A stretch of DNA of 64,000 nt from JBGLNJ01 sp041300525 (lineage in GTDB: Bacteria; Chloroflexota; Anaerolineae; Fen-1058): contig JBGLNJ010000001.1 of assembly GCA_041300525.1 (NCBI GenBank), forward strand, positions 868,001-932,000, read 5' to 3'. Each line of letters opens with the position of its first letter. The stretch's first letter is position 1. This document shows, in pieces, positions 8,787 through 16,215 of this stretch. The notes beneath the pieces are model-generated. The model saw only the letters and a program-made list of their open reading frames with translations. It made no database searches and was not told where the DNA came from. The position numbers and the translations under genes were made by a program.

Positions 8787-9887
8787 ATGGAGAAAGCTGT
8801 GCTGATTATTGACGCCCACGAAGATATTGCTTACAACGTGATCACGCTCGGACGCGATTACACGCTCTCGGCTCAGGAGACACGCGAGAGAGAAGCGGGT
8901 GACGCGAAGGCGATGGCCGAGACGGGCGCGTGTACGTTAGGCTTGCCGGAATGGCTGGCGGGGCGCGTCGGCATTGTATTTGGCACGCTGTTCACTATGC
9001 CGGCGCAATACAAGTCGCCCGGGGATGGCATGCAGAAATTCGTGTACACCACACCACAGGAAGCCTACACTCAAGCGATGCAACAGCTTGACCTGTACGC
9101 TCGCCTGGCCGACGAGAACCCGCACTTTGCGTTGGTGCGGACACAGCGCGAGTTGGATGCGGTGCTCGCCACCTGGAAGGACGACGCGCCTAACGCGGAG
9201 CGGAAACGGCAGATCGGCTTGGTGATGTTGATGGAAGGCGCCGATCCCATCGTCAGGCCGCAAGACGTGGAACGCTGGTACGAGCGTGGGCTGCGGATCG
9301 TGGGGCCGGCGTGGCTGGCCGGCACGCGCTACGCCGGTGGTAACGCCGCGCCGGGGCCGCTCACCGACGAGGGCGCGCAACTGCTCCGGACGATGATGGA
9401 TTTTAACCTGGTCTTGGACGTGAGCCACCTTTCCGACGAGGCGTGTTTGCAGGCGCTCGACCGTTACGACGGCCCCGCCATCGCCAGCCACTCGAACCCA
9501 CGCGCGTTGGCCCCCGGCCCCCGGCAGCTTTCGAACGATATGCTCAAGGTGTTGCTGGAGCGCGATGGCATTGTGGGCATTGTGCCGGTGAATCCCATGC
9601 TGCGCTCGGACTGGCGGCGGGGCGACCGCAAAGATGCCGTCACCGTGGCTGATGTCGCCGGTGCGATAGATTTCGTTTGCCAGATGGCGGGTGACGCGGC
9701 GCACGTGGGCCTGGGCACGGATTTTGACGGTGGGTTCGGCGCGGAATCCACGCCGGCGGAAATGGACACTGTGGCCGATCTCGTCAAGGTGGCGGATGCG
9801 CTCAAGGCGCGCGGCTATGCCCAGGCGGATGTGGAAGCGATCATGAGCGGCAACTGGCTGCGTCTGCTGCGCCGCTCGCTCCCCTGA
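8787..9887 (+). CDS. Membrane-dipeptidase family (M19) zinc dipeptidase
   Basis: This is a renal-dipeptidase-like amidohydrolase that splits dipeptides, often with D-residues. The metal ligands are seen in DAHEDIAYN near the N-terminus, EGADPI, DVSHLSDEA, ASHSNPRAL and GTDFDGGFG. The protein has 366 residues and no export signal, so it is likely cytoplasmic. The start is ATG at 8787, without a strong ribosome site. It ends just before a 7-base repeat array and a strong terminator, and faces the convergent TPR gene. Confidence 0.88.
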   Translation: MEKAVLIIDAHEDIAYNVITLGRDYTLSAQETREREAGDAKAMAETGACTLGLPEWLAGRVGIVFGTLFTMPAQYKSPGDGMQKFVYTTPQEAYTQAMQQLDLYARLADENPHFALVRTQRELDAVLATWKDDAPNAERKRQIGLVMLMEGADPIVRPQDVERWYERGLRIVGPAWLAGTRYAGGNAAPGPLTDEGAQLLRTMMDFNLVLDVSHLSDEACLQALDRYDGPAIASHSNPRALAPGPRQLSNDMLKVLLERDGIVGIVPVNPMLRSDWRRGDRKDAVTVADVAGAIDFVCQMAGDAAHVGLGTDFDGGFGAESTPAEMDTVADLVKVADALKARGYAQADVEAIMSGNWLRLLRRSLP

Positions 9888-9922
9888 CACGCTGCAAGAT
9901 ACACGCTGCAAGAAACAAGACG
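9888..9922. repeat. Degenerate 7-base tandem array after the dipeptidase stop codon
   Basis: Five units are CACGCTG, CAAGATA, CACGCTG, CAAGAAA and CAAGACG. The array starts on the base after the TGA of the M19 gene. Confidence 0.6.
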
Positions 9923-9956
9923 GATGACGTGAGAAATCACATGTCATCCGTTTTTT
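9920..9956 (+). terminator. Intrinsic terminator shared by a convergent gene pair
   Basis: ACGGATGAC pairs with GTCATCCGT, an inner GTGA/TCAC stem closes on a GAAA loop, and six T follow. The right arm encodes the last codons of the opposite TPR gene, so its 3' end is fixed by the structure. Confidence 0.75.
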
Positions 9957-11106
9957 GTAATCGCTCTATCTCGGCCTGGGCAGCCTGGTTGCCAGGGTTG
10001 ATCTCTATCACGCGGCGCAGACATTCGATGCGCTGCGCGTCCGCGTCCACCATGCGCGAGAGCCACAGCCACGCTTCTTCATTGCGCGGCTGTTGCTCGA
10101 CGGCCTGGAGCAGCAGCACTAACGCCTGGTCGCGATTGCCGATCCGCGCTGCCATGATCGCATCGCGCAATGTGTTGCCGGGACGTGTGAGCAAGACGGG
10201 GGGCGTTATCAAGCCTGCCGACGACTGAAAAGTGGGCGTTTGTTTTTTGATGAGTTGCACCGGCTTTTCGCGCGGCGGAAGTTGCTGGTAGGGCACGAGC
10301 GGCAAAAGAGCCAGAAGACAGTGGCCGGCCTTGTCGTCAGGGTGCGACTCGAGCCACGTCCGCAGCCGGTGGGCAGAATGGTAGGGGCGGTCGGCAAAGC
10401 CGATGCGCCACAAAAAGCCGGCCAGTGGGCTAGGCTCTAGCCCGGCCAGGAGTGTTTGTGCGCGCGCGTTATCGAACCAGATGGCGTTCAACACCGCTTC
10501 GGCCAGCGCTTCACCCAAAGCCGACTTGAGGCGGGCCGGCGCGCAATTCGGGCAGATGACCTGACCACTGCCTTCGCAAGTATGGCACCAATCGCGTCCC
10601 CCTGCCCGGCACGTTGGACAGTCTACAAAGCCGGTCGCATGGCACTGGGCACACTCTTGCCACGCTTCGCCCGCCCCGAGTTTGAGGCTGGTGCTGAGCG
10701 GCAGCATCGCTTCGTTGGTGAGCCAGCCTAGCCCGTGACAGGCCTCGCACGTGCGAAACGTCTGCCCCTGGCAGGTGGAACACAGTTCGGTGCGGTTCCC
10801 GCTGCACTTGGGGCAGGTGATCCGTCCTGCCGTGCCGCAGACAGAGCAGTGGATGGCAGAGAGGGTGTGCTGCGCTTCGATCTGCTCCAGATCAATCCGC
10901 GCGGTCGTGTTGTCCGGTTCGATTTCCAGCACGCAGCGCAAACAGTCGGCGCGTTGCTCATTGTCGTCGTCCAACATGGCGGCCAACCACAGCCAGGCCG
11001 CAGCGTCGCGTGGATTGTGCGTGACGGCGTCCATGAGCAAGCGGCGCGCTTCTTCCCGGCGGCCCTCTTTCAGCGCCGCGATGCCTTGTTCGGTGAGGTC
11101 GGTCAT
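9937..11106 (-). CDS. TPR protein with a central DnaJ-type cysteine-rich zinc domain
   Basis: Order in 389 residues: an N-terminal TPR-like unit (GIAALKEGRREEARRLLMDA, about 5-65), then a cysteine-rich region (about 85-200), a helical region, and a second TPR-like unit near the C-terminus (ARIGNRDQALVLLLQAVEQQ). The cysteine-rich part has repeated C-x-x-C pairs such as CSVC, CPKC, CSTC, CEAC, CAQC, CPTC, CHTC and CPNC. Several carry the DnaJ C-x-x-C-x-G pattern. It probably binds zinc and other proteins, perhaps like a chaperone co-factor, but no J domain is present. The ATG at 11106 is preferred over an upstream TTG. It lies 26 bases after panE on the same strand. Confidence 0.7.
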   Translation of the reverse strand: MTDLTEQGIAALKEGRREEARRLLMDAVTHNPRDAAAWLWLAAMLDDDNEQRADCLRCVLEIEPDNTTARIDLEQIEAQHTLSAIHCSVCGTAGRITCPKCSGNRTELCSTCQGQTFRTCEACHGLGWLTNEAMLPLSTSLKLGAGEAWQECAQCHATGFVDCPTCRAGGRDWCHTCEGSGQVICPNCAPARLKSALGEALAEAVLNAIWFDNARAQTLLAGLEPSPLAGFLWRIGFADRPYHSAHRLRTWLESHPDDKAGHCLLALLPLVPYQQLPPREKPVQLIKKQTPTFQSSAGLITPPVLLTRPGNTLRDAIMAARIGNRDQALVLLLQAVEQQPRNEEAWLWLSRMVDADAQRIECLRRVIEINPGNQAAQAEIERLQKTDDM

Positions 11107-11132
11107 GGTGGATCCGGATTGAGTTTCCAATT

Positions 11133-12077
11133 TCAAATCTCAAGCGGGCGATCTAAAAATTCTCGCGGCTTGAGCAGCGCGTAAGCCGTTCGCATGACGG
11201 GCGTGGGCACGTCCAGTTCCGCGCCCAGCCGCACGACGATGCCGAGCATGGATTCCAATTCGCTTGGCCGTCCAGCTTCCACGTCTCGTTGCATCGAAGG
11301 CTTGATAGCGGGCGCGCTCCCATCAATGAACGCGAGTGTCTTGTCCACCACGTCCGCGTCGAGCGGTACGCCTTTTGCTCGCGCGACGGCAGCGACTTCA
11401 GTGATGGCCTCGGTCAGCACGGCGCGAGTTTCCGGCACGTTGCGGTATTCGCCAAACGTCACGTGCGTGAGGCTGCCCAATGCGCTCACGGACGCGATGA
11501 AGGCGAATTTAGTCCACAAGACCTTTTGGATAGTATCGCATAGTTCCACCGTTGCGCCAGTCGCGTTGAGCGCGTCGAACACCTGCTGCGCGCGCGGCGT
11601 CTTGCGCCCGTCGAGTTCGCCCAGCACGATGCGGCGGAACTGGCTGTACTGGCCGATGACGCCCGGCGCTTCAATCGCCGCCGAAAGCCACGTGGCCCCG
11701 CCCAGCAAGTGCTCCGTTCCCACGACCGCGCCGATGCGCTCCGCCGCGTCCACGCCGTTTTGCAGCGGAAGCACAACCGTGTCCGGCCCGACCATCGGTC
11801 TTGATGCCAGCGCGGCCTCGTCGGTGTGATAGGTCTTGGTCGCAAACAGAATCAGGTCAACCGGCCCGACCTCGGCGGGGTTATCCGTCGCGCGCGCGGG
11901 CGAGACGAGGAAATCGCCAAAGACACTTTTGACCTGCAACCCTCTTTCGCGGATGGCAGCCAAGTGCGCCCCATCCGGCTTGCGCCGGACGATAAACGTC
12001 ACGTCCTGACCGCTTTGCGCCAGCAGCCCGCCATAGTACCCGCCGACTCCACCCGCGCCCATGATGGCGATTTTCAT
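11133..12077 (-). CDS. panE: 2-dehydropantoate 2-reductase (ketopantoate reductase)
   Basis: This enzyme reduces ketopantoate to pantoate with NADPH in pantothenate and CoA synthesis. The N-terminal Rossmann motif is GAGGVGGYYGG. The catalytic-region Lys lies in LILFATKTYHT and the family helix in LWTKFAFIASVSALGSLT. The protein has 314 residues, which is typical. The ATG at 12077 is preceded by GGAG. The family also includes broader 2-hydroxyacid-type reductases, so the exact substrate is not certain. A decayed copy of its 5' end lies 360 bases upstream at 12434-12529. Confidence 0.88.
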   Translation of the reverse strand: MKIAIMGAGGVGGYYGGLLAQSGQDVTFIVRRKPDGAHLAAIRERGLQVKSVFGDFLVSPARATDNPAEVGPVDLILFATKTYHTDEAALASRPMVGPDTVVLPLQNGVDAAERIGAVVGTEHLLGGATWLSAAIEAPGVIGQYSQFRRIVLGELDGRKTPRAQQVFDALNATGATVELCDTIQKVLWTKFAFIASVSALGSLTHVTFGEYRNVPETRAVLTEAITEVAAVARAKGVPLDADVVDKTLAFIDGSAPAIKPSMQRDVEAGRPSELESMLGIVVRLGAELDVPTPVMRTAYALLKPREFLDRPLEI

Positions 12078-12101
12078 ATTCGTCTCCTGTCGTGAAATGC
12101 G

Positions 12102-12392
12102 CTACTGTTCTTTGGCGAATAGCCTGGAGAAGCCGGGGTAAGGTATCAAGGGGATGATGTCAAAAGCGATCAGTCCCTCTTTGACCAACGGCAGTGTGTT
12201 GAGCACTTGGTTCGCTTCTGCAACGTTTGCACATTCGAGCACCAATATGGCATCGGGCCGACCCTGGCGAAAGTATAGCTCACGGAACACGCCCGCTTGA
12301 TAGAGTTCCCACACCCTGGCCGCCTCCGCTTTTTTGAGACGGGGCGTAAATTTCTCTGCTGTGACGCCAGGTATTTCTTTCTCCATTGCCAT
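12102..12392 (-). CDS. Small YciI/muconolactone-isomerase-like protein
   Basis: This is a 96-residue protein with the look of a dimeric alpha-beta barrel. A helix contains RLKKAEAARVWELYQAGVFR, a strand FRQGRPDAILVLECAN, a helix VAEANQVLNTLPLV and a final FDIIPLIPYPGFSRLF. The pattern matches the small YciI-like or muconolactone-isomerase-like family, whose substrates are mostly unknown. The ATG at 12392 has AGGTGA somewhat far upstream. It sits 24 bases before panE on the same strand, so the two may form an operon. Confidence 0.55.
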   Translation of the reverse strand: MAMEKEIPGVTAEKFTPRLKKAEAARVWELYQAGVFRELYFRQGRPDAILVLECANVAEANQVLNTLPLVKEGLIAFDIIPLIPYPGFSRLFAKEQ

Positions 12393-12433
12393 GATTTTCA
12401 AAGGTCACCTGTTCCTCATGCAACTCGCGCCGT

Positions 12434-12529
12434 TCAACGTGCCATGAACGTCACGCCCTGGCCGCTTTGCGCGAGCAATCCGCCATAGTAGCTGCCGGCT
12501 TCAGCAGTGCCCATCATAGCGATTTGCAT
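12434..12529 (-). pseudogene. Decayed duplicate of the panE 5' end
   Basis: A GGAGGAACC ribosome site and ATG at 12529 open a 31-codon frame (MQIAMMGTAEAGSYYGG, then LLAQSGQGVTFMAR) that stops at 12434. It matches the first 30 residues of the neighbouring PanE almost codon by codon, but the nucleotide-binding GAGGVG has become GTAEAG. The DNA identity includes the stretch coding for YYGGLLAQSG. It is a truncated tandem duplication and cannot bind NADPH. Confidence 0.8.
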
Positions 12530-12821
12530 GGTTCCTCCAGAAAGATACATCTGATTTACCAAGTATGGTTTTGCTGATTGTGTGGAGTCATTAACTACCC
12601 AAGTCTACCTCGACTACAAAGAAGGGACATGGAATTTGGTTGCAGGCGGTTGCCAACGCGTCGTGGTAGGGGTGAACTTGGTGATCTTGCACCAGTGGCT
12701 TTGTGAAGTATACAATGCCTGTAATCCTAGCTCGGACAAGCCGAAACCAAACAGGGCTTGCCCTCAATCTGTGGTAAAGTTGGGTCATCCTCGCCTTTGG
12801 GAGCAGAACGATGGAGACCAA
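12530..12821. other. Unassigned stretch before the integrase remnant
   Basis: About 290 bases with open frames on both strands but no recognisable protein family and no tRNA-like or riboswitch-like pattern. GC is lower than in the surrounding genes. A sequence junction probably lies near its right end. Confidence 0.3.
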
Positions 12822-13346
12822 ACTTGGCTCAAAGACCCTGCCGACATTCGCAACAAGTTGGAAGTGTATCAGGCAAAGCAAGAGCAAGCCAACGCTCCCT
12901 TACTGGCGCTGCTGCAAGCGAATGAGGATTTGATCGCAGGGAACCGGACGCAGCTTGACCGCTTACTCGATCTGTACCTGGGGGGCAAATTCAATCAAGA
13001 CGCATTGATTGACCGCAAGACGCGGCTAGAGGAGACCATCGCCAAGCTGGAAGTGGAGCGGGCGAAACTCTCCGCGCGCCTCAGTGGGGAATTCTCCCAA
13101 GCCGACATCACAGAATTGATACAGTTCGCTCACGACCTGGCCGCCGGGCTGGACAAAGCCGACAGGTCATTTGAGACGCGGCAGCGAATCATTGAACTGT
13201 TGGACGTTCGGGGAATCCTGGTGGTAGAGGATGGCGAGCGAGTGTGCCGCGCTTCGTTCGTCTTGACCAAAGGGGTTGAAAAGCGGCTTGTAATTCCAAG
13301 TGGAAAAGGTGCTGTTGATTCTGTGCAAGATAGCTCGACGTTCTGA
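12822..13346 (+). pseudogene. C-terminal remnant of a large serine recombinase (integrase)
   Basis: Large serine recombinases integrate phages and conjugative elements. Only the C-terminal part is present. It begins with a DPADIRNKLEVYQAKQ-type helix, then a long coiled coil (LDRLLDLYLGGKFNQDALID, then RLEETIAKLEVERAKLSARL), and ends with RIIELLDVRGILVVEDGERV. The catalytic Ser domain and the zinc region are missing. In-frame codons upstream to 12582 do not resemble the family. The frame ends at 13346, exactly where a different gene begins on the other strand. Confidence 0.7.
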
Positions 13347-13483
13347 ATCGGGAACAGGAAGCAAAAGCCGACATTGTCCACAAATCCTTTGGCTTGCTCC
13401 TGCGAGGTGAGGCGCAAGTCCATGCGCCGCCGGTAACGCGCCGCCCGCGCAGCCGTGATGTCGTGTTTGGTCAGGTTCGGCAT
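13340..13483 (-). pseudogene. 5' fragment of an unidentified gene (possibly AlkZ-related)
   Basis: ATG at 13483 opens MPNLTKHDITAARAARYRRR and then a helix and a strand, FVDNVGFCFLFPIQNVEL. There the sensible protein ends and the frame becomes antisense to the integrase remnant. The N-terminus resembles proteins described as AlkZ-related in Chloroflexota, but I hold that with low confidence. The break point at about 13340 suggests insertion of an integrative element within this gene. Confidence 0.45.
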
Positions 13484-13500
13484 GAGTCGCTGCCCATCCA

Positions 13501-13548
13501 AGACCTGACAGGTTAAGCGGCGGCTGCCGCCGTAAACCTGTCAGGTCT
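13501..13548 (-). terminator. Long palindrome directly after the deoxynucleoside kinase
   Basis: AGACCTGACAGGTT at 13501-13514 is perfectly complementary to AACCTGTCAGGTCT at 13535-13548. An inner CGGCGG/CCGCCG stem is separated by a short mismatch. It begins one base after the kinase stop codon on the minus strand. A U-run is lacking, so it may be a 3' stabilising hairpin or a dispersed palindromic repeat rather than a classical terminator. Confidence 0.55.
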
Positions 13549-13549
13549 G

Positions 13550-14191
13550 TTATTGGGGAAACACCAACTGCTCTTTCCCGCTCAGCCGGTCTTCGATGCG
13601 CCGCACGACCACATCCAGGTGATCGGCGCGGTGGACAAAGTCCAGGTTGTCGCTCTGGATCATGAGCACCGGGCACGTCACAAAGTCGCTCAGCCATTCC
13701 TCATAATAGCGGTCGAGCAGGCCCAGATAGTCGGCGCTGATGCCGGACTCGATGGAGCGGCCTCGACGGTGGATGCGCTCCATGAGCACAGGCACGGGCG
13801 CGCGCAGATAGATCAACAGATCGGGCGGCGCAAGCTCCCCCACGACCTGGTCGAACAATTGCCGATACGAATGATGGTCTCGCTCGGTCATGTTGCCCAT
13901 CTCGGACAAGGCACGGGCAAAGATGTAGGCGTCTTCGTAGATGCTGCGATCCATGATGGCCGATTGCGAGTCTTGCGCCAGCGCCTTGTGCTGCGCGGCG
14001 CGATGGCCCAGGAAGAAAACTTGCAGGTGAAAACTCCACGCGCGCATATCGCGGTAAAAATCGGCCAAGTAGGGATTGTCGGACACGGACTCGAAAGCGG
14101 CGCGCCAGCCCAGTCGCGCCGCCAGTCGTTCGGTGAGACTGCTTTTGCCCGTGCCAATGTTGCCCGCGACGAGGATAAAGCGTTTGGTCAT
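13550..14191 (-). CDS. Deoxynucleoside kinase (deoxyadenosine/deoxyguanosine type)
   Basis: It phosphorylates deoxynucleosides in salvage, using ATP. The P-loop is GNIGTGKSS at residues 8-16. The catalytic Glu and substrate region follow, and the DRS motif is seen in AIMDRSIYEDAYIF. The lid Arg region is HRRGRSIESGI. The protein has 213 residues, normal for the dNK family. The ATG at 14191 has GGAGGGAG upstream, so the in-frame 12-residue extension to 14227 is rejected. A long palindrome follows the stop codon. Confidence 0.88.
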   Translation of the reverse strand: MTKRFILVAGNIGTGKSSLTERLAARLGWRAAFESVSDNPYLADFYRDMRAWSFHLQVFFLGHRAAQHKALAQDSQSAIMDRSIYEDAYIFARALSEMGNMTERDHHSYRQLFDQVVGELAPPDLLIYLRAPVPVLMERIHRRGRSIESGISADYLGLLDRYYEEWLSDFVTCPVLMIQSDNLDFVHRADHLDVVVRRIEDRLSGKEQLVFPQ

Positions 14192-14272
14192 CGTCTCCCT
14201 CCAGAGATTTTGTCCACGAAGGAACACGAAACTGAAATTCTGGGTGTTTCTTCGTGGACGAAAAAAGCCGCG

Positions 14273-14857
14273 TCAGGTTTTTTGGAACGTGTACCACGCC
14301 GATTCCACATTGCCGCGATCCTGGCCGTGGTTGACCTGGATCAGCGTGAAAGCGGGCATGAATAATCGTTCGGTCTCTTTTGTCGTGAGACCCATGCGCC
14401 GGCCCAGGCACGAGCGTGGGCCAAAGGCGTACAGCAGGTACAGCCCGCCAGGTTGCATGTATGCGGCCAGCCCGGCGGCGTAACGTGGGCGCGCTGCCGG
14501 GTCAACGACGTGCAAGCAGCCCAGGTCCAAGGCCAGGTTGAATAATCCGGTGACGGGCAACGCCTCTAATCGTGTCACATCACCCGTGTAGACCTGCGCG
14601 CGTTGAGCCAGTCCTGCCTGCGTGATTTTGCGCTGGGCCACGGCAATCGCGCGCGACGAAATGTCCACGCCGACCGTGTCAAAGCCGTGTTGCGCCAGGT
14701 AGAGCACATTGGTGCCGGTGCCGCAACCCAGGTCGAGTGCGCGGCCCGGTTGAACTCGACCGTTCTCCACGACGGCGCGCAGTTCGGGCGGTGTGATGCC
14801 GGTATCCCACGGCATTTTGCCGAACAAGTACGCCACATTCCAAAAGAGCCGCTGCAT
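14273..14857 (-). CDS. Class I SAM-dependent methyltransferase
   Basis: The protein has 194 residues. SAM motif I is LDLGCGTGTNVLYLAQHG, motif II ends in VGVDIS, and a post-I acidic residue is in place. The N-terminal MPWDTGITPPEL is like the TehB/thiopurine-methyltransferase group, which acts on small molecules or metalloids. The substrate cannot be told. The ATG at 14857 has GAGG six bases upstream. Divergent to the SpoIIE-like gene, it is followed by the kinase after about 80 bases that contain no gene. Confidence 0.8.
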   Translation of the reverse strand: MQRLFWNVAYLFGKMPWDTGITPPELRAVVENGRVQPGRALDLGCGTGTNVLYLAQHGFDTVGVDISSRAIAVAQRKITQAGLAQRAQVYTGDVTRLEALPVTGLFNLALDLGCLHVVDPAARPRYAAGLAAYMQPGGLYLLYAFGPRSCLGRRMGLTTKETERLFMPAFTLIQVNHGQDRGNVESAWYTFQKT

Positions 14858-14960
14858 GTTGACCTCAAGACGAATGACGAAGGATGAAGGAGATTCTACC
14901 TCACCCACCAGTCATGTGCAACTTTTTTTGTCTCCTGCCTCTTGCTTTTTGACTTTGGTG

Positions 14961-14966
14961 TATAAT
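14961..14966 (+). promoter_or_regulatory. -10 element placed for a leaderless transcript
   Basis: A perfect TATAAT lies eight bases before the ATG at 14975 and no ribosome site fits between them. The -35 region is weak. The transcript is expected to start at or next to the A of the start codon. Confidence 0.45.
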
Positions 14967-14974
14967 CGGATTCT

Positions 14975-15679
14975 ATGGAACTCGTCGTTGCAGTTGCCAA
15001 AGTCGGCAAATACGCTACGTCGGAATCCGGCGACACGTTCGAGATGATCGAGCGGCCCCAGGGCGGCTTGTCGTTCGTGCTGGTAGACGGCCAGCACAGC
15101 GGGCGGGGCGCAAAGAATATCTCGAACGTCGTGGCGCGCAAAGCGATCTCGGATTTGGCCGAGGGCGTGCGCGATGGCGCCGTGGCTCGCGCCGCGCACG
15201 ACTATCTCTTCGCCTATCGCCAGGGCAAAGTCTCGGCCACGCTCAACATCGTGTCGGTGGACCTGGTCACACGCACAATCGTCCTGGCGCGCAACAATCA
15301 CTGCTCCACCATCATCCTCGCGCCGTCCGGGTTTCGCATTCTGAACCAGCCTTCCAACCCTGTGGGCATCTATGCGCGCACCAAGCCGAACATGACCGAG
15401 CTGCCGCTCGAAGCGGACACGGCGGTGGTTGTCTATACCGACGGATTGATGATGGCCGGGGAATTCACCGGGCAGACGCTCGACGTCCCCGCGCTGGTGC
15501 AGGACTTGACGGCTTACGGGACGCTGGATGCTCAACACATCGCCGATTCGCTGCTGGCCGCTGCGCTGGAGGCCGACGATCACCGGCCTCAGGACGACAT
15601 TAGCGTGGTGGTTCTCACCGTGACGAACGACGTCATCCGCGACGGCGCGCGCCGGGTGTTGGTGCGGTCTCCGCTGTAA
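14975..15679 (+). CDS. SpoIIE-type PP2C protein phosphatase
   Basis: This is a metal-dependent Ser/Thr phosphatase domain as found in anti-sigma-factor antagonist pathways. The 234 residues contain the metal-binding Asp in LSFVLVDGQHSGRGAKN, the DLVTRTIVLARNNHCS strand pair, the VVYTDGLMMAG block and the final acidic DDISVVVL. No sensor or second domain is present, so its input must come from a partner. It probably starts leaderless at 14975. It is divergent from the methyltransferase gene. A small P-loop gene follows after 57 bases. Confidence 0.8.
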   Translation: MELVVAVAKVGKYATSESGDTFEMIERPQGGLSFVLVDGQHSGRGAKNISNVVARKAISDLAEGVRDGAVARAAHDYLFAYRQGKVSATLNIVSVDLVTRTIVLARNNHCSTIILAPSGFRILNQPSNPVGIYARTKPNMTELPLEADTAVVVYTDGLMMAGEFTGQTLDVPALVQDLTAYGTLDAQHIADSLLAAALEADDHRPQDDISVVVLTVTNDVIRDGARRVLVRSPL

Positions 15680-15736
15680 ATCTCCAAATCTCAAACTCAG
15701 GCGGCGCCCTTTTTGGAATTTGAAATTTGATGACCA

Positions 15737-16123
15737 TTGGACGAGAGAACACGCAGCACGTTGAGCCTTGTCGTCGTCGGCCCTTGCGCAGCGGGCAAGA
15801 CCACGCTCGTGACCGGGTTGCGCGCGCAAGGGTTCGCCGCTGCGCGGCTGGTAGCGCAAGAACATTCCGGCGTCCGGGACCTGTGGGCGCGGCGCGGCCG
15901 ACCGCAAGCCCTGATCTACCTCGACGCGCAGCCCGCCACGATGAACCGCCGCCAGGGGCGCAGCGACTGGACAGCGGAAGCCCGCGCCGACCAGGTGGCT
16001 TGCCTCGAACACGCCCGCCGCGAATGTGACTTGTATCTCCCGACAGACGACCTGACCATCCCAGAAGTGCTGGAAACCGTCGTCAAATTCCTCGAACAAT
16101 GCTCTGCAACGCCCGATTCGTGA
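15737..16123 (+). CDS. Small P-loop NTPase-like protein
   Basis: The protein has 128 residues beginning with a strand and a Walker A motif, VVVGPCAAGKTTLVTGLRAQ. The rest is short for a kinase: ALIYLDAQPATMNRRQGRSD could be a lid, and a C-terminal helix includes ETVVKFLEQC. It resembles small nucleotide kinase-like ATPases, but the substrate is unknown. The start is unclear: TTG at 15737 or TTG at 15761, both without a good ribosome site. It may be co-transcribed with the phosphatase gene before it. Confidence 0.6.
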   Translation: MDERTRSTLSLVVVGPCAAGKTTLVTGLRAQGFAAARLVAQEHSGVRDLWARRGRPQALIYLDAQPATMNRRQGRSDWTAEARADQVACLEHARRECDLYLPTDDLTIPEVLETVVKFLEQCSATPDS

Positions 16124-16215
16124 CGATTGACAGGCGCAACAGGGCGCTTTGCAACTTTTACTTTTAGCCAGGGCGTAGGATAATTCTCCTGCTAAATCTT
16201 TCGTTGGAGTATAGC

